A stretch of DNA of 64,000 bases from G963677485 sp942492855. Its GTDB lineage: Bacteria > Armatimonadota > HRBIN16. The notes below the pieces were generated by a model that searched no databases, was not told the DNA's origin, and saw only the letters and a list, made by a program, of their open reading frames with translations. This document shows positions 42,386 to 51,012 of the stretch, one piece after another. Every line of letters begins with the position of its first letter. Position 1 is the first letter of the stretch. Position numbers and translations under genes: made by a program. The stretch covers positions 2,418,001 through 2,482,000 of the forward strand of contig OW818647.1 in assembly GCA_942492855.1 (NCBI GenBank). Reading direction: 5' to 3'.

Positions 42386-43366
42386 CTAGCGGCTGGCAAG
42401 AGCCGCGTTGAGGGCATTAGCAAGTCTTCCTGTGTTGTAGTCAGGGTATCTCACAAACTCATTACCGTTACGGTCATAGATGATCGAAACAAATAGGGTG
42501 TTGATGCCGTATCGCCCGCTGATCAACGGGTCCATGCTATTCGGCACTATCAGCGTACTGACCTTGTTTTTAAATTGATCCAACAACTCGTTTTGCACCG
42601 TCACCAGCGTTTTCAAGTCACCACGTGGGGCTGTGTAAAAAACCACACTGGGTTTATGACTGTAGCGCACCGCATCTATCTGCCGAATCTCGTTGCGGTC
42701 CAGCAGTTTTGTATATACGGAGCTCGCCCATTTTCTATTGAGTTCAATTTGGCAACGCTGCCCCATCAAAAGAAAGTAGTCGTAAAGCATCCTGGATTTC
42801 TTACGCTGATAGACGAAGTCGCGAGCGTCGATGATTTTTTGTGCAAAGTTGGTGTCCAGGTCTACCTGCCTTTTCACGTAAAGCGCATTCATCAGCTCGA
42901 CAGAATTCACTTCAATGGAAGAATATAGATGCTGGAAATAGGCACTCTGAAGCATGTCAAGAGGAGCGTTAGCTGCTAAATTGTTCGTTGCGGCCCACCT
43001 TCGTGCTTCACCAAGCTCAAAAGTCTGCATGCATCTGGACTCCAGTATCATGGGAAGCCGGGCCTCAACACGCTTACGCATAGAGGGGTCCTTGATCTGC
43101 TGTAGACCCAGATCGCTCTCCTGCACCACCAGTTTACCGGAGCGTGCAAGGACACCGTCGGGAAGATCCGCCAGAATGGCGGTGGTCAATCCCGAAGAAA
43201 ACATACCGGGGAAGCTCAACTGCGTTTGGCTGCGAGGGATATAACCGGAGTTGCTGTTAATGACCGCAATTTGGGAGGCGACGGCAATCCCCAGCAGTAT
43301 GCCTGCCAAACCAGCAGAAACTATACCGACTAGATTGTTATTTGGTTGAGCGGGTTCATCATTCAT
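42386..43366 (-). CDS. Membrane-anchored thioredoxin-fold-like protein without CxxC
   Basis: 326 residues; ATG 43366 overlaps the stop of the CNNM gene (ATGA). One N-terminal membrane helix (NLVGIVSAGLAGILLGIAVA, residues ~11-33) is followed by a helical middle part whose start (KLVVQESDLGLQQIKDPSMRKRVEARLPMILE) resembles the N-terminal region of SurA-type chaperones. The C-terminal ~95 residues look like a thioredoxin fold: SVVFYTAPRGDLKTLVTVQNELL, the expected beta strand and a GINTLFVSIIYDRNGNEFVRYPDY end. The active-site CxxC is replaced by APRG. It is probably a periplasmic-facing structural or chaperone-like protein. Confidence 0.6.
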   Translation of the reverse strand: MNDEPAQPNNNLVGIVSAGLAGILLGIAVASQIAVINSNSGYIPRSQTQLSFPGMFSSGLTTAILADLPDGVLARSGKLVVQESDLGLQQIKDPSMRKRVEARLPMILESRCMQTFELGEARRWAATNNLAANAPLDMLQSAYFQHLYSSIEVNSVELMNALYVKRQVDLDTNFAQKIIDARDFVYQRKKSRMLYDYFLLMGQRCQIELNRKWASSVYTKLLDRNEIRQIDAVRYSHKPSVVFYTAPRGDLKTLVTVQNELLDQFKNKVSTLIVPNSMDPLISGRYGINTLFVSIIYDRNGNEFVRYPDYNTGRLANALNAALASR

Positions 43367-44688
43367 GCATCATTCTCTACCTGGTCTGATTGACTATCCA
43401 TCAAGGTGATCAGGCATTGTGCGACTCCATGCCCTTCCACCTTTGTGACCACAAACTCCAGGTTTTCATACACGACACGGTCATTCATTTCTGGCGGACG
43501 ACCCAACAAAGTCAGTACCAGTCCGCTGACCGAATCCACCTCTTCGTGCTCCAGATGGCAGCCCAGCCGATCCCCAAGTTCGTCCAGCCTTACCGTGCCC
43601 TCTGCCAATACCTGCTGTGACCCTGCATTAAGTATAGCATCTGGGTTATCATTTCCTTCATCTATTTCGCCCACAAGCTCGGCAAATAGGTCACCGGTGG
43701 TCACTACCCCGGCTGTGCCTCCGTGTTCATCCATCACCACCACCAGTTGGGTTCTGGTGACGCGCATGCGTTCCAGCACGGCCTCCAGTTCGGTGGTCTC
43801 AGGTATGAACGGCGCTTCACGTATCATATCGCGATTAAGTGGCTGTCCTGTGACAATGAGCCTGAGCACATCCTTGATATGCACCACGCCGATAATATGG
43901 TCCAGATCCCCATCATATACCGGGTAACGTGTGTGTTGATTTTCGGCTACCAGTTGGCGGAGCTGCTCGTTGCTGGCATCTACTGGCAGGCCGTCGAGGT
44001 GGACCCTCGGCACCATCACTTCGCCTGCGGTTAACTCACCAAATTCAAACAACTCACGCATCACTTGGCCGGCTTCTCCATGCAGAAGCCCTTCGGCCTG
44101 GCTCTCCTGTACGATTAGCTCCAGCTCTTCCGGGGTGTGGTAGTAGTTGGAGTTGATCTGCCGTTTCACGCCAAACAGCCGAAGTATCAAGTTACCCAGT
44201 GTATTCAAAAACCACACCAGAGGAGCCATCATGCGGTAGATGGTCACCATGATGGGAGCCACCGTGAGTGCGGTCCTCTCAGCACTATCCAACGCCAGCG
44301 ACTTCGGTACCATTTCGCCCAGCACGATGTGCAGGAAGGTCAGGACCGCCATCGACAGGAAGCTGCTGATGGTATGGACCACCACCCACTCCGGCATGGT
44401 GACGGCATGAAGCAAACCGGCGATGCCCGAGGCCAGCACGTGCTCACCATACATACCGAGCCCAAGGCTGGTGATAGTGATGCCTATCTGCGCGGTCGCA
44501 AGATACCTGTCTTGCCGAATGGTGCTGTGCAGCACACTGAGCACGAGTTTAGCGCCAGAGTGGCCATCGGCCGCCTTGGTCTCAATGGTCGCGCGAGAAA
44601 CGCCCACGATAGAGAACTCTGCGATGACGAACAACGCATTGAGCAGGATCAATACTGCGATGATGAGGGTTGGGATTAGCACGCTCAT
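43363..44688 (-). CDS. CNNM/CBS/CorC-domain transporter-associated protein ('hemolysin' family), copy 1
   Basis: 441 residues. An N-terminal CNNM (DUF21) domain has about four membrane helices (IIAVLILLNALFVIAEFSIVG ... GEMVPKSLALDSAERTA). Two CBS domains follow (VMVPRVHLDGLPVDAS; FIPETTELEAVLERM ... VVMDEHGGTAGVVTTGDLFAELVGEIDEGND), then a CorC_HlyC domain. The family includes Mg2+/Co2+ efflux proteins; 'hemolysin' is a historical name. ATG 44688 overlaps the preceding paralogue's stop, so the two may form a heteromer. Confidence 0.9.
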   Translation of the reverse strand: MSVLIPTLIIAVLILLNALFVIAEFSIVGVSRATIETKAADGHSGAKLVLSVLHSTIRQDRYLATAQIGITITSLGLGMYGEHVLASGIAGLLHAVTMPEWVVVHTISSFLSMAVLTFLHIVLGEMVPKSLALDSAERTALTVAPIMVTIYRMMAPLVWFLNTLGNLILRLFGVKRQINSNYYHTPEELELIVQESQAEGLLHGEAGQVMRELFEFGELTAGEVMVPRVHLDGLPVDASNEQLRQLVAENQHTRYPVYDGDLDHIIGVVHIKDVLRLIVTGQPLNRDMIREAPFIPETTELEAVLERMRVTRTQLVVVMDEHGGTAGVVTTGDLFAELVGEIDEGNDNPDAILNAGSQQVLAEGTVRLDELGDRLGCHLEHEEVDSVSGLVLTLLGRPPEMNDRVVYENLEFVVTKVEGHGVAQCLITLMDSQSDQVENDA

Positions 44689-45995
44689 GACTTCTGCTCT
44701 TCCTTCTCATCGCTAGTGATTGGCTTGACAACTACCCAGGTGATCACATTATCCTCAACGCTCTCCACTGTGGCCTCGGTACCGTCGATAGTGAGAACCT
44801 GTCCTGCATGGGGGATGTCACCCAGCTCCTCCATCACGCGTCCAGCCACTGTATGGGCCTGCCCCTGCCACTCCGCGCCGATGTACTCTGAGACCTCATC
44901 GATACTCATCAGCCCGGGCAACCGCACTCGGCCGTCAGGAAGCACCACTGGCTCTGGGTCAGCATCCTTGAATTCATCAGCCATGTCGCCCAGCAGCTCT
45001 CCAAGCACATCCTCCAGAGTAACCAGTCCCTCCATGTCTGAGTATTCGTTGATGACAATCAGCATGTTGGTGCGCTTTTGGCGCATCATGGTCAACAGGC
45101 GTTCTACGGTCACATTTTCCAGCACATAGTGTACTGGTTTGAGCAGGCTTTCGATGGCCGGCATTTCGCCGCTTTGCAGCAGATGGTTCACGACATCTTT
45201 GGTATGCACAACCCCAACGATGTGATCCATGTCTTCGTGATACGCCGGCAGCCGTGAAAATGGGCTATCCAGAATCTGCTGCCAAAGCTCCGTTTGAGGG
45301 TTTGATAGATCAATAAACTCCACCTGACGGGTAGGCACCATGATCTGGTTCACATTACGCATTCCGAACTGGAGTGCCTGGTGCAGCCGTTGGTGTTCAT
45401 CTGGCTCAAGATACCCGCCATCGCGGCTATCGACCAGCAGCATGTCGATCTCTTCAGGACTGTGAATATGGTGGTGGCTGCCAGGCGTGTGCCCCATAAG
45501 CTTCAAGATAAAGTGTCCGCAGCCATTTAAAACCCGGATCGAGCCACCAAATAGTATCAAGCTCCAGCGCATAGGCCAGTATGTCGCCATCGCCACCCTT
45601 AATGTATATTGAAGGGCCAGTGATTTGGGGATCAGTTCGCCGATTAATACCTGAGTCACAGTCATGACCACCAGCACCGTCAACGCGGATATGGAGGCAG
45701 TACCGTGGATGACACCAATGGATTGGTACCAGGGCTGTAGTAATCCTGAGAGACGTGCTTGACTGTATGCGCCTAATACCAGGCTAGTCAAAGTAATGCC
45801 GACCTGACAGGCCGCAATATAGCGGTCGAGGTGCAGTGGGCTGTCGATTTCGACCAATAACCGAGAGGCCATTGGGTTGCCTTGCAGGCTAAGTTGACGC
45901 AGTTGAGTTTTCCGCACGCTCACGGCTGCGAACTCAGCCGCGACATACACCGCGTTAGCGGCGATGAGCAGTGCTACCACCATAAATTCTGTCAT
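44685..45995 (-). CDS. CNNM/CBS/CorC-domain protein ('hemolysin' family), copy 2
   Basis: 436 residues with the same layout as the downstream paralogue: CNNM domain (MVVALLIAANAVYVAAEFAAVSVRKT; IGELIPKSLALQYT), CBS pair (IMVPTRQVEFIDLSN; VINEYSDMEGLVTLEDVLGELLGDMADEF) and CorC_HlyC end. It is diverged from copy 1, so the duplication is old. ATG 45995 has only a weak purine stretch before it. It is first of a three-gene coupled set with copy 1 and the thioredoxin-fold-like gene. Confidence 0.9.
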   Translation of the reverse strand: MTEFMVVALLIAANAVYVAAEFAAVSVRKTQLRQLSLQGNPMASRLLVEIDSPLHLDRYIAACQVGITLTSLVLGAYSQARLSGLLQPWYQSIGVIHGTASISALTVLVVMTVTQVLIGELIPKSLALQYTLRVAMATYWPMRWSLILFGGSIRVLNGCGHFILKLMGHTPGSHHHIHSPEEIDMLLVDSRDGGYLEPDEHQRLHQALQFGMRNVNQIMVPTRQVEFIDLSNPQTELWQQILDSPFSRLPAYHEDMDHIVGVVHTKDVVNHLLQSGEMPAIESLLKPVHYVLENVTVERLLTMMRQKRTNMLIVINEYSDMEGLVTLEDVLGELLGDMADEFKDADPEPVVLPDGRVRLPGLMSIDEVSEYIGAEWQGQAHTVAGRVMEELGDIPHAGQVLTIDGTEATVESVEDNVITWVVVKPITSDEKEEQKS

Positions 45996-46166
45996 ATCAG
46001 AAAGGGCTGCCAGCCTAAGTGGTCGTCTATGTCTTCTTCCATGCTACTCATTATACATCATAAATCCATTGATACCTGTCAATTATAAGCGTATTTTACC
46101 CCATCTTGGTAGCAGTATGTTCGCATTGTTATCTTCGACATGGAAAACTGGTATTTTTGCGAACCC

Positions 46167-46183
46167 ATTCAGTGGCACTGAAT
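46167..46183. promoter_or_regulatory. 17-bp perfect palindrome upstream of a small gene
   Basis: ATTCAGTGGCACTGAAT, 50 nt before ATG 46234. The size fits a repressor operator. No protein is suggested. Confidence 0.45.
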
Positions 46184-46233
46184 TGTTACAATCTCAATGG
46201 TAGGTACCAACTCGTCTTGTAAAGGGGGTATAT

Positions 46234-46542
46234 ATGGCCATCTACTGGGGACTCATCTGCGGAATTCTCTCTTCTAATCTGACTGAAGCCGGCGGCACCG
46301 GTTTATTATTCGGAATCTATGCTGCCTGTGAAGTGTTATGGCGTATGAGGCATCTACTTTTCAGGTCAGAAAACCACATCATTCATAGCGCGGCATACGA
46401 CCCTGCGGTTGGTCAGGCGTTGCTGCACGTGCGACATGCATTCCGCGACTGGACTTTTTACCTCTACCTAGGGCTGCGACACGGGAGCATTGCCAGCGTC
46501 GCGTCTATCATTGTCTGGAGCGTGAAACACTTCGCCATCTGA
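46234..46542 (+). CDS. Small hypothetical protein
   Basis: 102 residues; ATG 46234 follows AAAGGGGG at about 8 nt, which supports translation. Weakly hydrophobic stretches occur at residues ~3-14, 22-34 and 87-101 (SIASVASIIVWSVKHFAI). The centre carries many histidines and arginines (VRHAFRDWTFYLYLGLRHG). It might associate with the membrane. No family recognised. It is transcribed away from the CNNM genes and faces the DUF2812-like gene. Confidence 0.55.
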   Translation: MAIYWGLICGILSSNLTEAGGTGLLFGIYAACEVLWRMRHLLFRSENHIIHSAAYDPAVGQALLHVRHAFRDWTFYLYLGLRHGSIASVASIIVWSVKHFAI

Positions 46543-46632
46543 GTCGTGCTTGGAGGACGAGTGTATGGTAGCTATCATCATGAAGCCTGGCATCTGACAT
46601 CGGGCATATGATCACAGGGCAACACTCATCCC

Positions 46633-47157
46633 CTACTCACGCAATGACGTCTCCTTCTGGAGTTTTCGTGCCCTGCGCCAGTATGACCAGAACAGGTGTA
46701 CGAATATCGCTGTGACCGTCACGCTAATGACCATAGTGACAAGCATCTCATGATGGTAGTTGATGGCACCAAACAGGGCTATCGCCACTTCAATGATAGC
46801 GATTGTGCCGACCAAGGCCATGATCCTATGGTAGTGTTTCAACCGCGACGACAAATCCGTGTACATATCAAATGGCCCATCGGTGCTCTTTCGGCGGAAG
46901 TATGCCCACCGCCAGTAGGTGTCCACGCACTCAGCACCTGTCTCCTCCACGAACCTGATATATGCCTGGCCTTCGATGTGTGATGGCAGGTTATCCATTA
47001 GCTCAATACGATAGGTGTACTCTCCAGGTTCGCCTTCATCAAACAGATACTGCGGTATGCAATAGCTGATGAACTGATACCCCTTTGCCGACATCTCGTT
47101 AAGCCATTTTTCCTCTTTCTCAAAGTCAAGAAAGAGCCGAGATACCTTGTGTCTCAT
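46633..47157 (-). CDS. DUF2812-like membrane protein
   Basis: 174 residues; ATG 47157 overlaps the PadR gene stop (ATGA). The soluble N-terminal domain (RLFLDFEKEEKWLNEMSAKGYQFISY ... YTYRIELMDN ... TYWRWAYFRRK) matches DUF2812 as known from Firmicutes, and two membrane helices (~112-132 and 138-158) follow. DUF2812 genes are regularly paired with PadR-like regulators, as here. The function is unknown; roles in envelope stress or drug response are suggested by that pairing but unproven. Confidence 0.82.
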   Translation of the reverse strand: MRHKVSRLFLDFEKEEKWLNEMSAKGYQFISYCIPQYLFDEGEPGEYTYRIELMDNLPSHIEGQAYIRFVEETGAECVDTYWRWAYFRRKSTDGPFDMYTDLSSRLKHYHRIMALVGTIAIIEVAIALFGAINYHHEMLVTMVISVTVTAIFVHLFWSYWRRARKLQKETSLRE

Positions 47158-47480
47158 TTACTTCCTCCGAGGATTTCTCTACTGTGATCTAGAAGCTGTT
47201 GCAAGCGCGTCACTTCGTCAAGCATGATCTGATGCCCTGTAGGGGTGATCTCATACTCCTTCTTGCGGCTCCCGTCTGAAGCTCGCAACGCCCGTATCCA
47301 CCCTTTTTCGAGAAGAGTATTGATTGCGCCATAGAGCGTGCCAGGGCCCAGTTGCACGCGTTCAGCAGTTATGTCCTTCACAAACTGCATGATGCCGTAA
47401 CCATGCATGGGTGTGTGAAGAGCTAGCAGCACGTAGAACACCGCTTCGGTTAGCGCGCCGCGGTCCGTACTCTCAGGCAC
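47154..47480 (-). CDS. PadR-family transcriptional regulator
   Basis: 108 residues from GTG 47480, 8 nt after AAAGGAGG. A GTG three codons earlier lies inside that binding site and was rejected. The winged helix is typical of PadR: TEAVFYVLLALHTPMHGYGIMQFV, then RVQLGPGTLYGAINTLLEKGWI and KKEYEITPTGHQIM, with a short C-terminal dimerisation helix. It probably represses its own operon with the DUF2812-like gene, since a palindrome occupies its promoter spacer. Confidence 0.93.
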   Translation of the reverse strand: MPESTDRGALTEAVFYVLLALHTPMHGYGIMQFVKDITAERVQLGPGTLYGAINTLLEKGWIRALRASDGSRKKEYEITPTGHQIMLDEVTRLQQLLDHSREILGGSK

Positions 47481-47505
47481 TTCTGTCACCTCCTTTGTCT
47501 GATAG

Positions 47506-47570
47506 TATCGCCAGACGATATATCGGCTGCCGTTATATTAAGTATATCGGCTGCCGATACACTTTGTCAA
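47506..47570 (-). promoter_or_regulatory. padR promoter with operator palindromes
   Basis: On the reverse strand TTGACA (47565-47570), an 18-nt spacer and TATACT (47541-47546). A perfect palindrome TATCGGCTGCCGATA (47545-47559) lies within the spacer. Two diverged copies of the TATCG-N5-CGATA type follow downstream (47521-47535 and 47506-47520). The arrangement suits autorepression by the PadR protein. Confidence 0.8.
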
Positions 47571-47776
47571 TACTTTTCGGGAGTTTTTTGAAGAATTCGT
47601 CTACTTTTCAACGCCGGTAATTACCCATGAATAATACGCTCACCGCCGTGTCTTTCAGGACGCTGGGACGAAGGCTGATCGATGGATTTGTTGCCTACAC
47701 TGTGGCTGGCATGTTAGCATAGCAGTAGTCAACAACAAATGCTGTGCCCAAGCATACACAACAGAGGTTTCGCACG

Positions 47777-49810
47777 ATGAATACCCCGCTGCTTTTACTC
47801 GCTTCCTTGTCACTCTCAGTCGCGGTCGGTACGGTCTCTGCCGCCCAGCTCAAACTCACCGGCCATATAGGCGGACACAAGCTGAGCTTCACGGGCAAGA
47901 ACATCACCAGCAAGGCCAGCTATACTGTGAAAGGCCAACCTGAGTATCTCGCCATCACCGAACTGTACCCAGACACCACCAGCGAGATTGAGTACCGCTA
48001 CCGAGTCTCGGCGGATGGCATCGGCGTATATCACCGGAGCCGCAAGAGCCTGGGATTTGGCCCCATCAGCTACTTTATCAAGGTCAACAAGCACCCGCTG
48101 GGCAGCATTACCATCAGCACCGATAGCAAGCCGGTTTGCATACAATCGGTACGTGGTGTCACCGCCCAGGATTTGCGCAAGATCAAGGCGTCCGACAATT
48201 TCCGCATGATGGGGCTCATCCCCACCACCAACCCTGCTGAGCGTCAACGCCTGGTGGATGTGCTGATGACCCGCCTACGCACGGTCCCGGAGTTCCATAT
48301 CACGAAAGGTATGGCGTTCGAAATCCGATACGCCAACATGGATGCAAACGGCGTGAAGGCAGAACTGGAACTCAGCAAAAAGTGGGCGCAGCAGTATCAG
48401 GTTCCTATGATGCTGGGCATGGTCTCCTGGTGGGTGGGCACTCCGCTGCATGTGCCGGACGGAGAAGGCGGGGTGTTCAGCGACTTGAAATACCAGCAGA
48501 TATGCTATTCCCCCGATGTGGAGATGCCGGAGGACCCTGCACTGCGCAGCCTGTTGGGCGACCGCTACAACCGCCACTATGGACTAACCACACCCAACAT
48601 GTGGAGCAACACCCCCTGGTTGACGATGAACAGCGATGTGCTGAATAACTATCGGTACAAACGCATGATGGAAGCCATCGGGACATTAAAACAGATCAGC
48701 CCAAAAGACGACAAATGGGTTTCGGGCATCTTCCTGGAAAATGAGCCGCGTTACTGGGACACGCAGATGGAAGCGGGAAATACCAAAGCTGGCCGACAGG
48801 GTAGGCCGGTATGGGCAGATTTTAACCCGCTGGTCATTGAGGCGGCACGCAAGGACGGCGTAGACATCAACCCGGCTGACGGCATGACAGACGCCGAACT
48901 CTACTGGCTGCACCAGAATGTGGGTCGATACTGCCAGGATACGGTGAACGGCATTAACACCGCCATCCGAACCCAGCGATGGGGCCAAAAGCTGCCTATC
49001 TACACCCACTCCATGCAATTCCAGCACTTCTTCGGCGGCGAGCAAATCAAGCACGCCACCTCGGAGTGGGCCTACGCCAAAGGCGCACGCACCGGTATCG
49101 AGGGGATGTTCTGCAACGTGTCAGACTTCTACCGCATCCGCGAATGGGGCCCCTGGGTGAACCTGAACCGCGAGGAGACCGATGGTCTGCCCACGGACGC
49201 GCACCTTTGGGACCTGCGTGTGGACTATATGATGGGTGGAGAGCTTTACAACAGCTACAACTGGCATATCCTGGGCGAGGACCGGTTCTTTGACTATGTC
49301 AACAAGTTCCTGGACAACCTGCCGGTGGTCAACCTAAAACCCGCTCAGGTGCGGTATACCAGCGTAGACAGTCTGACCATGCGTGCGCCTATGCAGTTGC
49401 AGGCCTTCACAGGCGTGAGGCTGCCCATACAGGTGCTGAAGCCTCTTGATGCCCAGATCAGCCTGGTGGTGAAGGATGGTGCGGGCAATGAGTACAGCTC
49501 ACAGCCGCAAGCCATGGAGCTCAAACCCGGTCAGCACACGATGAGCTTCGAGTTCCCCACCCCAGCCGAATGCGGTTACCAGTTGGACGCCACCGTGTCA
49601 CTGCGGGTGACCGATGCGAAGGGTAATCCGCTCACGGGTATGGTCGGGTTTGCACCTGCCTCCGCGGAGAAGATGATGCTATCCCTCGACCTGCAGGCAC
49701 AGCGGAACCTGAGCCAGTGGGTCATCCAGCGCAGCAAAGCGCAGAGTTGGAAGTATGTGTTGCCAACGTCCGGGGCGGTCAGCCGTCGGGCCGCGGGTTT
49801 ATTAAAATGA
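47777..49810 (+). CDS. Secreted glycosidase-like protein with repeat-derived C-terminus
   Basis: 677 residues; ATG 47777 has AGAGG upstream and begins a signal peptide (LLLLASLSLSVAVGTVSA). A beta-rich N-terminal part (~20-130) is followed by a TIM-barrel-like region: MAFEIRYANMDANGVKAEL, MMLGMVSWWVG, GIFLENEPRYWD (near 322, a possible catalytic Glu after Asn), YTHSMQFQHFFGG and NSYNWHILGED. A beta-sandwich closes it (LVVKDGAGNEYSSQ; LRVTDAKGNPLTGMVGF). It is probably an exported glycan hydrolase of unknown family. The last ~17 residues (LPTSGAVSRRAAGLLK) are encoded by dispersed-repeat sequence. Confidence 0.68.
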   Translation: MNTPLLLLASLSLSVAVGTVSAAQLKLTGHIGGHKLSFTGKNITSKASYTVKGQPEYLAITELYPDTTSEIEYRYRVSADGIGVYHRSRKSLGFGPISYFIKVNKHPLGSITISTDSKPVCIQSVRGVTAQDLRKIKASDNFRMMGLIPTTNPAERQRLVDVLMTRLRTVPEFHITKGMAFEIRYANMDANGVKAELELSKKWAQQYQVPMMLGMVSWWVGTPLHVPDGEGGVFSDLKYQQICYSPDVEMPEDPALRSLLGDRYNRHYGLTTPNMWSNTPWLTMNSDVLNNYRYKRMMEAIGTLKQISPKDDKWVSGIFLENEPRYWDTQMEAGNTKAGRQGRPVWADFNPLVIEAARKDGVDINPADGMTDAELYWLHQNVGRYCQDTVNGINTAIRTQRWGQKLPIYTHSMQFQHFFGGEQIKHATSEWAYAKGARTGIEGMFCNVSDFYRIREWGPWVNLNREETDGLPTDAHLWDLRVDYMMGGELYNSYNWHILGEDRFFDYVNKFLDNLPVVNLKPAQVRYTSVDSLTMRAPMQLQAFTGVRLPIQVLKPLDAQISLVVKDGAGNEYSSQPQAMELKPGQHTMSFEFPTPAECGYQLDATVSLRVTDAKGNPLTGMVGFAPASAEKMMLSLDLQAQRNLSQWVIQRSKAQSWKYVLPTSGAVSRRAAGLLK

Positions 49811-49875
49811 ATTCGTAGGGATGGCCCTTGTGGCCATCCGCCAAGCTTGGATGACCAAAACGGCCATCCCAACGA
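49761..49875. repeat. Repeat module running into a CDS end, plus CCCTTGTGG hairpin
   Basis: GCCAACGTCCGGGGCGG (49760) matches 27470, and GCCGCGGGTTTA recalls 24386. Both are inside the 3' end of the preceding gene. The hairpin arms GTAGGGATGGCCCTTGTGG (49817) and a diverged inverse arm AACGGCCATCCCAACG (49859-49874) lie between the two genes. Confidence 0.75.
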
Positions 49876-49894
49876 CAGAACTGGAGATACTGCA

Positions 49895-50776
49895 ATGAAT
49901 AACACTGCGACACTAAAGAAACCAGCACCTTCTGGCGAGGCTCGGGCCGAACAGCCGCTGCTCCGGTTCGGCCTGGTTGCGGATGTGCAGTATGCGGACA
50001 AACCAACCGCCGGCAGACGAGCCTACGCGGAATCACTGGCGAAACTGGAGGCCTGCGCGGGCGATATGAACCGCAGGCGAGTGGCTTTTGTGGTTCACCT
50101 CGGCGATATTATCGACGGCAGGGATAACAGGACCGTTACGGACCTTGAACGTGCAGTCCGGTCTTTCCGCAAGTTTGGAGCTCAGGTAAGGCACGTCATT
50201 GGCAACCACTGCCTTGTGGCAGGGCGACCTGCGCTTATGAAGGCCCTCAGGCTTACGGCACCCTATTACGAGTTTAGCAGGCCGGGCTGGCGGTTCCTGG
50301 TGCTCGATGGCATGGATGTCAGCTTACCGGGGCCTCAGGACGCCGTGTCCGCCGCAGAGGCTGCGGAACGCATGACCGTATACCCGAAGCTGATCAGTTA
50401 TGACGGGGCGATCGGGCGAAGACAGCTCGCCTGGCTGCGCGGCCAGATCAAAGCGGCCGCTTCGGCCAAGCAGCGGGTGGTGATCTTTTGCCATGAGCCC
50501 GCAATCGAGGCAGCGGCAGCAACCGAAACGCTGCTCTGGAACGCCGATGAGGTAACGAGCATCCTGGAGGAGTCTGGGGTGGTCGCCGCCTATTTCGCGG
50601 GGCATCACCATTCTGGCGGATATGCTGAGAGCCGAGGTATCCACCACGTGACGATTCAAGGGCTGGTGGAGGCACCCCGGGACGGTAATGCCTACGCGGT
50701 GGTGGAGGTTTTCGCCGACCGGCTGGAGGTCATCGGTGTCGGCGATGTACCGAGCCGAACCCTGAGGTTGGGGTAA
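49895..50776 (+). CDS. Calcineurin-like metallophosphoesterase (ADPRibase-Mn-like)
   Basis: 293 residues; ATG 49895 has GGAG 8 nt upstream. The metal-binding motifs of the superfamily are in order: FGLVADVQYAD (Asp-x-Gln, as in Mn-dependent ADP-ribose/CDP-alcohol diphosphatases rather than Asp-x-His), HLGDIIDGRDN, VIGNHCL, VIFCHEPA and FAGHHHSGGY. Without a signal peptide it is probably cytoplasmic and hydrolyses a nucleotide diphosphate derivative. An upstream in-frame start at 49847 lies in a repeat and was rejected. Confidence 0.88.
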   Translation: MNNTATLKKPAPSGEARAEQPLLRFGLVADVQYADKPTAGRRAYAESLAKLEACAGDMNRRRVAFVVHLGDIIDGRDNRTVTDLERAVRSFRKFGAQVRHVIGNHCLVAGRPALMKALRLTAPYYEFSRPGWRFLVLDGMDVSLPGPQDAVSAAEAAERMTVYPKLISYDGAIGRRQLAWLRGQIKAAASAKQRVVIFCHEPAIEAAAATETLLWNADEVTSILEESGVVAAYFAGHHHSGGYAESRGIHHVTIQGLVEAPRDGNAYAVVEVFADRLEVIGVGDVPSRTLRLG

Positions 50777-50862
50777 TCCCATGCCGGTTATTTAAAGATA
50801 TTCCTATTTGCATTATCTGGTTTCGAGCTGTAGGCTTGTGTAATAGACCTAACAAATGCCCC

Positions 50863-50990
50863 ACAAATATTGCATGGCCAGTAGGTCACCGATTCCACGA
50901 CAAATCTGCCGAGTGATCCTCACCAATAGTTGCAGGTCAGAGATTGAATACTTCAAACTGCAGCGGATGGGCACAAGGCCCATCCGCGTC
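50863..50990. repeat. Second copy of the AAATATTGCATGGCC module and a small hairpin
   Basis: 50863-50900 matches 14803-14838 (AAATATTGCATGGC, AGTAGGTCACCGATTCC). 50961-50990 carries CGGATGGGCACAAGGCCCATCCG, a single-arm member of the CTTGT/ACAAG hairpin family. No gene is seen between 50777 and 51012. Confidence 0.7.
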
Positions 50991-51012
50991 ATTACAAAAT
51001 CCCCGTTACAGG

